A stretch of 64,000 bases of DNA from Devosia sp. GTDB taxonomy: Bacteria > Pseudomonadota > Alphaproteobacteria > Rhizobiales > Devosiaceae. Location of the stretch: assembly GCF_017744655.1 (NCBI RefSeq), contig NZ_JAGIAW010000005.1, forward strand, positions 186,001-250,000, in the 5' to 3' direction. A model generated the notes under the pieces. The model was not told where the DNA came from. It worked only from the letters and a program-made list of their open reading frames with translations, and did no database searches. The position numbers and the translations under genes were made by a program. Positions 1 through 8,166 of this stretch are shown one piece after another. Position 1 is the first letter of the stretch; each line of letters starts with the position of its first letter.

Positions 1-1023
1 GAATTGAGCCGCACTGGCGTCGTCCGGTTGGCCGATTCCTCGGCCTCGGCAGCTCTCGGCGCGGGCAGCACTATTTTGGGTAAACCGCTCTCGGCGTTAA
101 TTTCATCCGAAGATGGCTTTGCCCTGCGCGGCTTCCTCGAACGCCCCGGGCGCTTCGCCGAGACGGAGCGTCCAGCCGTCATCCTGCGCTCTGGAGACAA
201 CAAGTCGGAAATCGTCCTTTTCGCCCAGGGTCAGGCCGGCATCGTCAGCGGCTATTTTGCCATGGTGCGGCCGCGCAATGTCGCGCCGCGCCGCGCCCTT
301 GGTACGCCCGATGCCGATCCGGCCCTGCTCGCCCGCATTGGGCGGGGTGTCAGGCGACCGCTCAATACCATTATCGGCTTTGCCGAACTGCTGCGCAGCA
401 AGGCCTTTGGTGAACTCGGCGACGAGCGCTACGAAGCCTATGCCGAGGACATTGCCGCCGCCGGCAATGACATCGCGGCGCTGGTGGATGAGCTTGAAGA
501 CTATGCGCGCCTGCGTGAGGGAAAATATCTCGCCGAACGCGCCAGCCTTGATCTGACGGAGCTCTTGGAAACCTGCGTGCTGCGCATCCGCAACCAGGCC
601 AATGCCGGGCGGATCATCGTGCGCAATGCCATTTCCGAAACGCTGCCGCGCGTAACAGCCGATCGGGCGTCGCTGGCGCAGGCCGTGCTTAACCTCCTCG
701 CCAGCGCCATCGACCAGAGCCCGGTGGGCAGCACGGTCGTCATTTCGGCGCAGTTGCTCGATGATGGTGGGATCGCGATCCATGTCCGCGACAATTCCAA
801 TCACGCCGTGGACATGGCCGAGCGCTTCGTGGTGTTCCGCGATGGCCTGAGCAAGTCCGGACAGGCGCTCGCGCCGGTTCGCTCCAGCGTCGGCCTGGCG
901 CTTACCCGCTCGCTCCTCGCGGTCAATGCGGTCTCGCTCTCGGTTGATCCCGCGGGCGAAAATGGCGTGCTGTTTTCGCTCCGCATCCCGGCCGATCTCG
1001 TGGACAATCTGCCGACCGAGTAG
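1..1023 (+). CDS. Degenerate PAS/histidine-kinase-like protein (5' end outside window)
   Basis: The frame is open at base 1, so the N-terminus lies outside the window. Counting from the TTG at base 4, a PAS-like segment (to about residue 95) is followed by a HisKA-like helix and an ATPase-like domain. The H box reads GRGVRRPLNTIIGFAELL, so the phosphoacceptor His is Arg (R114). The N box reads NLLASAIDQSP, with the second Asn replaced by Ser, and the G1 box reads RDNSNHAVDM instead of DTGIGM. The helices still align well with rhizobial PAS kinases. Seen: the catalytic residues are missing. Inferred: a pseudokinase acting as a scaffold or regulator. It could be DivL-like, but DivL normally carries Tyr at the acceptor site. 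Confidence 0.75.
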   Translation, partial: ELSRTGVVRLADSSASAALGAGSTILGKPLSALISSEDGFALRGFLERPGRFAETERPAVILRSGDNKSEIVLFAQGQAGIVSGYFAMVRPRNVAPRRALGTPDADPALLARIGRGVRRPLNTIIGFAELLRSKAFGELGDERYEAYAEDIAAAGNDIAALVDELEDYARLREGKYLAERASLDLTELLETCVLRIRNQANAGRIIVRNAISETLPRVTADRASLAQAVLNLLASAIDQSPVGSTVVISAQLLDDGGIAIHVRDNSNHAVDMAERFVVFRDGLSKSGQALAPVRSSVGLALTRSLLAVNAVSLSVDPAGENGVLFSLRIPADLVDNLPTE

Positions 1024-1062
1024 AGCCGGGTCATTCTTCCCAAGGGAAATGGCGATAGGCGA

Positions 1063-1103
1063 AAAGTTTAGCGCCCAATGCGGGTGCGCAAGCGCGAAAC
1101 TTT
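1063..1103. repeat. Imperfect inverted repeat upstream of the ABC operon
   Basis: Arm AAAGTTTAGCGC (1063-1074) pairs with GCGCGAAACTTT (1092-1103) at 11 of 12 positions around a 17-base spacer. It lies between the degenerate kinase stop and the binding-protein start (1155). No T-run follows, so a protein-binding site or a weak terminator are both possible. Confidence 0.45.
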
Positions 1104-1154
1104 GCCTATACCTAGCGAAAGGCGCGGAGCCGCGCCGACCTCTGGGAGACAGAT

Positions 1155-2633
1155 ATGAGAGTGACCAAGTCTTTCGCGCTGGCCAGTGCCGGTTTGCTGT
1201 TGGCCACCAGCTTTGCCTTTGCGCAATCGACCGAAATTCGGGTCGGCGCGCCGCTCGAACCGCCGATGCTGGACCCGACGGCCGGCGCTGCCGAGGCCAT
1301 CGACGTGGTGGTCTATCAAAATGTCTTCGAGGGCCTGACCCGCATTGACCAGACCGGCGCGGTACAGCCTGGCCTCGCGTCCGCATGGACCGTCAGCGAA
1401 GACGGGCTCACCTATCGCTTCACGCTCAATGACGGGGTCACCTTCCACGATGGCACCGCCTTCGACGCAGAAGACGTGAAATTCACCTTCGAGCGCATTC
1501 TGGCCGAAGACAGCGTCAACGCGCAGAAAGCACTTTACGAGGCCATTTCGGCCGTAACGGTGATTGACCCGCTTACGGTGGAATTCACCCTGTCGCGTCC
1601 GGACGGACTGTTCCTCTTCAATATCGGCCGCGGCGATGCTGTCATCGTGGCGCCGGAAAGCGCCGCCAACAATGCGACCGACCCGATCGGCACCGGCCCC
1701 TTCGCCTTCGTGCAGTGGGATCGCGGCAGCCGCGTCATTCTCGAACAGTATGGCCCCTATTGGGGTGAGAAGCCGGCCCTGACCAAGGCGACCTATGTGT
1801 TCATCGGCGATACCGCGACGATGACCAATGCCCTGCTCGCTGGCGATGTCGACGGTACCTACAATTTTGCCGCCGAAGCCCTGCCGGTCTTTGACGGCAA
1901 CCCGCAGTTCAAGGTGCTTGTCGGTTCGACCGAAGGCGAAACGATCCTTTCGACCAACAATGCGAAATCGCCCTTCGACAAGCTCGAAGTGCGCCAGGCC
2001 ATGGCCCATGCCATCAATCGCCAGGAAATCATCGATGGGGCGACCTATGGCTATGGCGTGCCAATCGGCAGCCATTTCGCGCCGCACCACCCCTACTATA
2101 TCGACCTGACCAATACCTATCCCTATGACCTCGACAAGGCGCGGGAACTTCTTACTGAGGCCGGCTATCCTGATGGTTTCTCGGCGACCCTGAAGCTGCC
2201 GCCGGTCAACTATGCCCGTGTTTCGGGCCAGATCATTGCCAGTGAATTTGCGAAGGTCGGCATCAAGCTCGAGTTAGTCAACATGGAATGGGCACAGTGG
2301 CTGGAAGACGTCTTTGCCAACAAGGACTTCGACCTGACCATCATCAGCCATGTGGAACCGTTCGACATTGGCATCTATGCCAATCCCGACTACTACTTCG
2401 GCTATAACAACCCCGAAGTGCAGGCCCTCAACGAGACGCTCAATGCCACGACCGACGAGGCCAAGCGCAAGGAGCTGGCACAAGAGATGCAGACCATCAT
2501 CGCCAAGGATGCGGTCAACGGCTTCCTCTTCGAACTCGCCCAGACCGGCGTGTGGAACGCCAAGCTCGAAGGCATGTGGCAGAACGCACCCGTCGAAGGC
2601 GTGGTCCTGCGCAACGTACATTGGGTTGAATAA
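1155..2633 (+). CDS. ABC transporter periplasmic substrate-binding protein, family 5 (peptide/nickel type)
   Basis: A 492-residue extracellular solute-binding protein of the DppA/OppA family. A Sec signal peptide occupies roughly residues 1-23 and ends in SFAFAQ. The mature part has family features: the NVFEGLTRID region near residue 55, LNDGVTFHDGTAFDAEDV near 95, and the GTGPF block near 180. It captures a peptide or similar ligand in the periplasm for the permeases encoded next. GGGAGACAG ahead of ATG is a good ribosome site. It heads a four-gene operon, separated from the first permease only by a palindromic repeat. The substrate cannot be assigned from sequence. Confidence 0.93.
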   Translation: MRVTKSFALASAGLLLATSFAFAQSTEIRVGAPLEPPMLDPTAGAAEAIDVVVYQNVFEGLTRIDQTGAVQPGLASAWTVSEDGLTYRFTLNDGVTFHDGTAFDAEDVKFTFERILAEDSVNAQKALYEAISAVTVIDPLTVEFTLSRPDGLFLFNIGRGDAVIVAPESAANNATDPIGTGPFAFVQWDRGSRVILEQYGPYWGEKPALTKATYVFIGDTATMTNALLAGDVDGTYNFAAEALPVFDGNPQFKVLVGSTEGETILSTNNAKSPFDKLEVRQAMAHAINRQEIIDGATYGYGVPIGSHFAPHHPYYIDLTNTYPYDLDKARELLTEAGYPDGFSATLKLPPVNYARVSGQIIASEFAKVGIKLELVNMEWAQWLEDVFANKDFDLTIISHVEPFDIGIYANPDYYFGYNNPEVQALNETLNATTDEAKRKELAQEMQTIIAKDAVNGFLFELAQTGVWNAKLEGMWQNAPVEGVVLRNVHWVE

Positions 2634-2660
2634 GACTTCGGCGACTGAAGCCAGCCACAC

Positions 2661-2773
2661 CCCCCTCCCAGCCTCCCCCACAAGGGGGGAGGTGCAGGTT
2701 TGTGCGCGTGGCAGGATCGAGCCAGTGCGACCGATCTTCACCTCCCCCCTTGTGGGGGAGGCCGGGAGGGGGG
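2661..2773. repeat. Family B palindromic repeat pair (copy 1)
   Basis: Two mirror-image units face each other across about 50 bases. Each is a C-run, a G-run and a short loop (CCTCCCCC, ACAAG or TTGTG, GGGGGAGG). It lies inside the ABC operon. The last arm, GGGAGGGGGG (2764-2773), is 10 bases ahead of the permease GTG and is the only visible Shine-Dalgarno sequence. Further family B copies lie near 13.2, 26.1, 31.8 and 42.2 kb. Confidence 0.85.
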
Positions 2774-2783
2774 AACTCACCAA

Positions 2784-3734
2784 GTGACCCTCTATATCCT
2801 CCGCCGCATCTTCGGCTTTCTCGTCACCCTCCTCATCGCTGCCGCCGTCATATTCTTCCTGCTCGATCTCCTCCCCGGTGATCCCGCGCGCTTCATCCTC
2901 GGCATCAATGCCACGCCCGAAGCCGTGGCAGCTCTCCGCCTGCAGATGGGCCTAGACGACCCAGCCATTGTCCGCTTCGGCAACTGGCTTTTCGGCATGC
3001 TGCGCGGCGATTTTGGCCTGTCACAGACGCAAAAGTTGCCGGTGGCCGGCCTGATCGCCGACCGCATGGCCGTTACGCTGCCGCTGACCATCTTTGCCAT
3101 GGTCATCTCCGTCGTCATCGGCCTGCCGCTCGGCATTCTGGCGGCGCGGCATCGCGGCAAGATCATCGATACCGGGCTGATGATCCTCGCGCAGACTGGC
3201 GTCGCCATACCCAATTTCTGGTTCGGCATGCTGCTTACGCTACTCTTTGCCGTCACCCTGCGCTGGCTGCCGCCGGGCGGTTTTACGCCGTGGAATGAAG
3301 ATGCCTGGGCCTCGCTGCGCGGCCTCGTGCTGCCCAGCCTCGCGCTTGCCCTTCCCCAGGCCGCCATTCTCGCCCGCGTCATGCGCACGGCGCTCGTCGA
3401 TGTTTCGAGCCAGGATTTCATCCGCACTGCCCGCGCCAAGGGGATGACCTTTGGCGAAGCGCTATGGCGCCACGGCGTGCGCAATGCTCTGCTGCCCGTG
3501 CTGACAATCCTCGGCCTGCAGTTTGCTTTCCTCGTTGCCGGCACCATCATCGTCGAAAACGTCTTCTATCTTCCAGGCCTCGGCAAGCTGATCTACACCG
3601 CCATCATGGAGCGCGATCTGGTACTGGTGCGGAGTGCCACGATCATTCTCGTGCTGGTCGTCAGTTTCACCATGCTGGTCGTCGACCTTGCTTATGGCTT
3701 CGTCGATCCTCGTATCCGGGAGCGACGGGCATGA
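2784..3734 (+). CDS. ABC transporter permease, DppB type
   Basis: A 316-residue inner-membrane permease that forms half of the translocation channel with the next gene. It opens with LYILRRIFGFLVTLL, the usual DppB N-terminal helix, has about six transmembrane segments, and carries the coupling-loop region RTARAKGMTFGEALWRHGVRN near residues 215-235, where the ATPase docks. GTG at 2784 is preferred because the family N-terminus begins there and an SD-like G-run lies 10 bases upstream. Upstream codons in this frame only translate the repeat. It overlaps the next gene by ATGA. Confidence 0.93.
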   Translation: MTLYILRRIFGFLVTLLIAAAVIFFLLDLLPGDPARFILGINATPEAVAALRLQMGLDDPAIVRFGNWLFGMLRGDFGLSQTQKLPVAGLIADRMAVTLPLTIFAMVISVVIGLPLGILAARHRGKIIDTGLMILAQTGVAIPNFWFGMLLTLLFAVTLRWLPPGGFTPWNEDAWASLRGLVLPSLALALPQAAILARVMRTALVDVSSQDFIRTARAKGMTFGEALWRHGVRNALLPVLTILGLQFAFLVAGTIIVENVFYLPGLGKLIYTAIMERDLVLVRSATIILVLVVSFTMLVVDLAYGFVDPRIRERRA

Positions 3735-4579
3735 ACTGGCGCAGCCTTCTGAAGCATCCCGGCCTTGTCATCGGGCTCAGTGCCACGGCGCTTTTCGCGC
3801 TCCTGGCCCTCCTTTCGCTCGTCTGGACACCCTACCCCATCGCCGACATCTCCATCGCCCGGCGCTTTGCAACGCCGGGGCCGGAGCATTGGTTGGGCAC
3901 CGACCAATTGGGCCGCGACATGCTTTCGCTGATCATGTCGGGCACACTCACGAGTTTTACCGTGGGAGCCATGGCCGTGCTGATCGGCGCCGGCATCGGC
4001 GTGCCGCTAGGGCTTGCAGCGGCCATTTATGACGGGCCTGTCGAATGGGTCGTGCTCCGCTTTTCCGATCTCGCCTTTGCTTTCCCTGCCGTTGTCATCG
4101 CCATTCTTATCGCCACGCTGGTGGGCCCCGGCGCCAGCAATGCGGTGATCGCCATCGGCATTTTCAATGTGCCGGTTTTTGCGCAGGTGGCGCGCGGCGG
4201 CGCATTGGCCATTTCGACGCTGGATTTCGTCGCCGCGGCGCGTTTGGCAGGCCTCAGCAAGCCGATGATCGCCCTGCGGCATCTCCTGCCCAATATTGCC
4301 AGCCTCATCATCGTGCAGGGCACGATCCAGCTCTCGCTCGGCATTCTGGCTGAAGCAGGCCTCTCCTATATCGGCCTCGGTACGCAGCCGCCGGCCACAA
4401 GCCTGGGGCTAATGCTGCGCGACGCGCAGAGCCTGTTCCTGATCCATCCTTGGCTCAGCCTCGCGCCAGGACTCGCTATCGTCGTCATCGTGATCGCGCT
4501 CAACATTGCCGGGGATGGGCTGCGCGATGCGCTCGACCCGCGCCTGCGCAATCGGGGATTGGCCAATGTCGCTGGTTGA
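3731..4579 (+). CDS. ABC transporter permease, DppC type
   Basis: A 282-residue partner of the preceding permease. The N-terminus has one transmembrane helix, then the DppC hallmark HWLGTDQLGRDMLS near residues 57-70, then five further helices. The EAA-like loop AARLAGLSKPMIALRHLLPN sits near residues 170-190. The start ATG overlaps the upstream stop (ATGA), showing translational coupling. The frame is open further upstream, but that part lies inside the previous permease and has no family match. Confidence 0.93.
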   Translation: MNWRSLLKHPGLVIGLSATALFALLALLSLVWTPYPIADISIARRFATPGPEHWLGTDQLGRDMLSLIMSGTLTSFTVGAMAVLIGAGIGVPLGLAAAIYDGPVEWVVLRFSDLAFAFPAVVIAILIATLVGPGASNAVIAIGIFNVPVFAQVARGGALAISTLDFVAAARLAGLSKPMIALRHLLPNIASLIIVQGTIQLSLGILAEAGLSYIGLGTQPPATSLGLMLRDAQSLFLIHPWLSLAPGLAIVVIVIALNIAGDGLRDALDPRLRNRGLANVAG

Positions 4580-6122
4580 GATCGAAAAACTGACAATCAG
4601 CTTCGGCGGCAAGGCGGCTGTGTCGGACCTGTCCCTGAGCATCAATAAGGGAGACCGTTTCGGTGTCGTCGGCGAGAGCGGCTCGGGCAAGTCGCTGACG
4701 GCTCTCGCGGTGACCGGCCTGTTGCCGGAAAATGCCGAGGTCTCCGGCGCCATTCGTTTCGATGGCGCCCACCTGCCCCAGGACGAAAAAGCCATGGCGC
4801 GGCTGCGTGGCCAGCGGATCGGCATGGTGTTTCAGGAGCCGATGACGGCGCTCAATCCGCTGCTGCGGGTTGGCGACCAGATCGAGGAAGCACTCAAGCT
4901 GACTGGCCACGAGGGTGACACCGCTGTGGCCGGCCTCCTCACCGAAGTTGGGCTCGAAGCGCAGCATACCGATCGCTTTCCGCATCAGCTTTCGGGCGGG
5001 CAACGCCAACGCGTGATGATCGCCATGGCGCTGGCCAGCGCGCCGGACCTGATGATTGCCGATGAACCGACCTCGGCGCTCGATGTCATCACCCAGCGCG
5101 TGGTGCTCGATCTCATCCGCGAGATCTGCGACCGACGGCAAATGACACTGATCTTCATCAGCCACGACATGCGCGCTGTCGCAACGCTTTGCGACAGGAT
5201 CGCGGTCTTGCGCGGCGGCAAGCTGATCGAGACGGGGCCGGTGAAGGAGGTTCTGTCTCGCCCGGCCGACGCCTACACGCAAAAGCTCGTTGCCGCGACA
5301 CGCATGGCACCGCGTCAGGGTGAGCCGCATGTGGCTGAGAAGACCTTGCTGGAGGTAGTCCACCTCACGCGTGCCTTCCCGCAGGGTGGCTTCTGGCGCT
5401 GGCGGCAAAAACCGCTTCTCGCGGTCAACGATGTCAGCCTCCGCGTTTCGGCCGGCGAATGCCTGGCGCTCGTCGGGCCATCCGGCTGCGGCAAGACCAC
5501 GCTCGCCCGTATGATCGTTGGGCTCGATAGCGCCACAACGGGCCAGATGCGCTTTGAAGGCACGGCCTATCGCGGCAGCGACCTGCCGCCGGCCCGCCGC
5601 GCTGATCTTTCGCTGGTATTTCAGGACCCGTTCGGCAGCTTCAACCCGCGGCTGAGCATCACCCAATCGCTCGGCGAACCCTTGCGGCTCATACCGGACC
5701 TCGATCCCCTCGCGCGCGAAGAACGGCTTATGGAGGCGATCGATTCTGTGGGCCTGGACCGCGCCATGCTCGCCCGCTTCCCGCACGAGTTTTCTGGCGG
5801 CCAGCGGCAGCGCCTCGCTATTGCCCGCGCCCTCGTCACCCGGCCCAGCCTCGTCGTGCTCGACGAGCCGGTTTCGGCGCTCGATGTCTCGGTGCGAGGG
5901 GACGTGCTCGACCTGCTGGTCAAGCTGCAGAACCAGCTTGGCCTCACCTACATCATCATCAGCCACGACCTCGACATGGTCGCAGCCATGGCTGATCGCG
6001 TGCTGGTGATGGAGGCGGGGAAAATCGTCGAAGAGGGCAAGCCTGATGCCCTCTTCGCTGCGCCGCAGCATCGGCTGACCAAGGCCCTGATGGAGGCCCG
6101 CCTTCCCGATATCGCGGCCTAG
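4566..6122 (+). CDS. ABC transporter ATP-binding protein, DppD-DppF fusion
   Basis: A 518-residue protein with two complete ATPase domains, doing the job that DppD and DppF do separately. The first half has Walker A GESGSGKS (near residue 37), signature LSGGQRQRV and Walker B LMIADEPTSALD. The second has GPSGCGKTT (near residue 310), FSGGQRQRLAIARAL and LVVLDEPVSALD. It powers uptake through the two upstream permeases. ATG at 4566, overlapping the permease end by 14 bases, was chosen because MSLVEIEKL starts the canonical first strand. Both sites look catalytically intact. Confidence 0.93.
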   Translation: MSLVEIEKLTISFGGKAAVSDLSLSINKGDRFGVVGESGSGKSLTALAVTGLLPENAEVSGAIRFDGAHLPQDEKAMARLRGQRIGMVFQEPMTALNPLLRVGDQIEEALKLTGHEGDTAVAGLLTEVGLEAQHTDRFPHQLSGGQRQRVMIAMALASAPDLMIADEPTSALDVITQRVVLDLIREICDRRQMTLIFISHDMRAVATLCDRIAVLRGGKLIETGPVKEVLSRPADAYTQKLVAATRMAPRQGEPHVAEKTLLEVVHLTRAFPQGGFWRWRQKPLLAVNDVSLRVSAGECLALVGPSGCGKTTLARMIVGLDSATTGQMRFEGTAYRGSDLPPARRADLSLVFQDPFGSFNPRLSITQSLGEPLRLIPDLDPLAREERLMEAIDSVGLDRAMLARFPHEFSGGQRQRLAIARALVTRPSLVVLDEPVSALDVSVRGDVLDLLVKLQNQLGLTYIIISHDLDMVAAMADRVLVMEAGKIVEEGKPDALFAAPQHRLTKALMEARLPDIAA

Positions 6123-6700
6123 TCGGCCTTGTGCACCTGGTGCAGCAGCACGGCTGCAATGGCGAGATTTTCGGGCATGGCCTCCATGACCTCGTCATAC
6201 TCGGCCCATTCTTCCTCGCCCGCCGTGTCGTCGGGCTTGGTATCGGGCGAAGACAGCATCAGGCCTGAGGCGAGCAGCATGGCCGCCTCGCCACGCGCAT
6301 CTTCGCTGGTCTCACGCAGGAATTCGTCCCAATAGTCGAAGCGCATCAGCATGGCCTGCTGGAAGCCGGCGATCCAGACCTGCCAGACCACCTCGTCGGT
6401 TTCCTCGTCGACCTCGTAGAGCGGCGCATATTCGCCGCTGGCGAGTTCCTGCTCAATCTCGGCGAGGCGCGCCACGATCAGCGTCTCCAGCTCAGCCGTG
6501 CCCGGCTTGGGTTCGCCACGCTCGTCGGCCAGCCAGTCGAAGGGCCACCATTCCTCCTTGGCAATCGGCTCGGGGCCGACCGCGAGGCAGCACAAGAAAC
6601 CGTCGAGCTCGGAGAGCAGCATGGCTTCGTCGCCGGCCTCGGCAAGCAGGTCTTCGAGCCGAACCAGGGATTCGGGCAGGTCGGTGAGTTCAGAGGTCAT
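6119..6700 (-). CDS. UPF0149/YecA-like protein
   Basis: A 193-residue soluble acidic protein resembling the YecA/UPF0149 family (YgfB-like). Diagnostic features are LSELDGFLCCLAVGPEPIAKEEWWPF in the N-terminal half and the helical GFQQAMLMRF region. The short C-terminal SEC-C-type metal-binding tail found in some relatives is absent. Start ATG at 6700 follows a GGAACTG ribosome site; the longer frame has no family resemblance. It converges with and overlaps the ABC ATPase gene by four bases. The molecular role is unknown. Confidence 0.8.
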   Translation of the reverse strand: MTSELTDLPESLVRLEDLLAEAGDEAMLLSELDGFLCCLAVGPEPIAKEEWWPFDWLADERGEPKPGTAELETLIVARLAEIEQELASGEYAPLYEVDEETDEVVWQVWIAGFQQAMLMRFDYWDEFLRETSEDARGEAAMLLASGLMLSSPDTKPDDTAGEEEWAEYDEVMEAMPENLAIAAVLLHQVHKAD

Positions 6701-6749
6701 GGCAGTTCCGGTCCGCATCGCGTGGAAGAGATGCGGACCTATACACGGC

Positions 6750-8063
6750 TCAGCGCGTGTTGTGCAGCATACCCTGGAAAGAACGGTAACTTGCCTTGGG
6801 CGTGCGCTGCTGCGTCTCGTAGTCGACGTGGACGAGACCGAAGCGCTTGTTGTAGCCCTCGGCCCATTCGTAATTGTCGAGCAGCGACCAGGCGAAATAG
6901 CCGCGCACATCGGCGCCGGCTTCGCGGGCAGCGAGCACAGCCTTGAGGTGTTCGTCGTAGTATTTTACGCGGCGCGGATCGTCGTCGCCTTCGACCTCGG
7001 CCATGCCGTTCTCGGTCACGTAGAGCGGGATTTTGGTATATTCATTGGAGACGCGTACCAGCAGGTCCGACAGGCCCCTGGGGTAGATTTCCCAGCCGAT
7101 ATCGGTCTTTTCGAAATCGCCCTTGACCTGCTCGACCGGCCGGCCTGGTTGGGTGGACGCCTTGTAGATGCCGCGGGTGTAGTAGTTGATCCCGAGCCAG
7201 TCGAGCGGGCGCGACACGACCGACATATCGGCCTGATAATTTTCCGGCAGATAGGGTGCGAGCCATTCGGTGAGTTCGGCGGGGTATTGTCCCTTCAGCA
7301 CGCCGCCGAGATACCAGCGGTTGAATAGCGCATCGCCGAAATTGCAAGCGGCCTTGTCTTCTTCGCTTTCGCTTGCTGGCTCGGACTTTTCGAGGTTGAG
7401 CACGATGCCGAGATTCTTGGTGCCGGTGGCGCGCAGGGCGTCGATGGCGATGCCGTGGGCGAAGAGCACATGGTGCATGGCGCGGGCGGCGGCGCGCAGG
7501 TCGCGATAGCCGGGGGCGTGGATGCCGAGGAAATGGCTGAGGAAGGCAACGCACCAGGGTTCGTTGATGGTCGCGGTCGCAGCAAGACGATCGCCGAACT
7601 TTTCGCCGACCAATGTCGCGTAGTCGCCGAACCAGTTGGCGATGTCGCGGTTCATCCAGCCGCCGCGGTCCTGCAGGGTCGAGGGCAGATCCCAGTGGTA
7701 AAGGGTTGCGTAGGGTTTCAGGCCGCGCTCAAGCATCCCGTCGATCAGGCGATCGTAGAAATCAAGACCGGCCTGGTTGATGGCGCCGGTGCCTTCGGGG
7801 ATCAGGCGCGGCCAGGCGATCGAGAAGCGATAGGCGTCAAAGCCGCCATCGCGGATGAGATCGAGATCCTGCGGCCAGAGTTCGTAGTGATTGCAGGCGT
7901 TGAGGCCCGTATCGCCATTGTGGACATTGCCCGGGGTCGCCGAGAACGTATCCCAGATCGATTGGCCGCGACCATCGCGCTGGCCGCCTTCGATCTGATA
8001 GGCGGCAGTAGCGACGCCAAAGGTGAAGTCGGGACCAAAATCCTTGCGATCGATCGAAAACAT
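6750..8063 (-). CDS. GH1 family beta-glucosidase
   Basis: A 437-residue glycoside hydrolase family 1 enzyme that releases glucose or galactose from beta-linked oligosaccharides, probably in the cytoplasm because no signal peptide is visible. The N-terminal block FTFGVATAAYQIEGG is the family signature. The acid/base Glu lies in TINEPW (E168) and the nucleophile in YVTENG (E351). The length matches bacterial BglA/BglB. It stands alone rather than in an ABC sugar operon, and a LacI-like operator candidate lies 64-75 bases upstream. The exact substrate cannot be read from sequence. Confidence 0.94.
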   Translation of the reverse strand: MFSIDRKDFGPDFTFGVATAAYQIEGGQRDGRGQSIWDTFSATPGNVHNGDTGLNACNHYELWPQDLDLIRDGGFDAYRFSIAWPRLIPEGTGAINQAGLDFYDRLIDGMLERGLKPYATLYHWDLPSTLQDRGGWMNRDIANWFGDYATLVGEKFGDRLAATATINEPWCVAFLSHFLGIHAPGYRDLRAAARAMHHVLFAHGIAIDALRATGTKNLGIVLNLEKSEPASESEEDKAACNFGDALFNRWYLGGVLKGQYPAELTEWLAPYLPENYQADMSVVSRPLDWLGINYYTRGIYKASTQPGRPVEQVKGDFEKTDIGWEIYPRGLSDLLVRVSNEYTKIPLYVTENGMAEVEGDDDPRRVKYYDEHLKAVLAAREAGADVRGYFAWSLLDNYEWAEGYNKRFGLVHVDYETQQRTPKASYRSFQGMLHNTR

Positions 8064-8126
8064 AACCCCTCCGCTGGGCGCTGCGCCCTTGTTGGACTAG
8101 CCCGATAGCCTTTTCGGAAAAGCTAT

Positions 8127-8138
8127 GCAATCGATTTC
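8127..8138. promoter_or_regulatory. Candidate LacI-family operator upstream of beta-glucosidase
   Basis: GCAATCGATTTC has the central palindrome AATCGATT with outer G/C matched, typical of LacI-type sites with a central CG. It sits 64-75 bases upstream of the GH1 start. Just beside it, TAGCCTTTTCGGAAAAGCTA (8105-8124) is an imperfect hairpin. No regulator gene lies nearby, so this is pattern evidence only. Confidence 0.35.
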
Positions 8139-8166
8139 GGAAAGGGGTTTTGGCGCCGGAGCGCGC

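Noticed and set aside
4500-6071. 523-residue minus-strand open frame opposite the ABC ATPase
   Set aside because: It is a high-GC shadow with no recognisable motif; the plus-strand frame has two complete ATPase domains.
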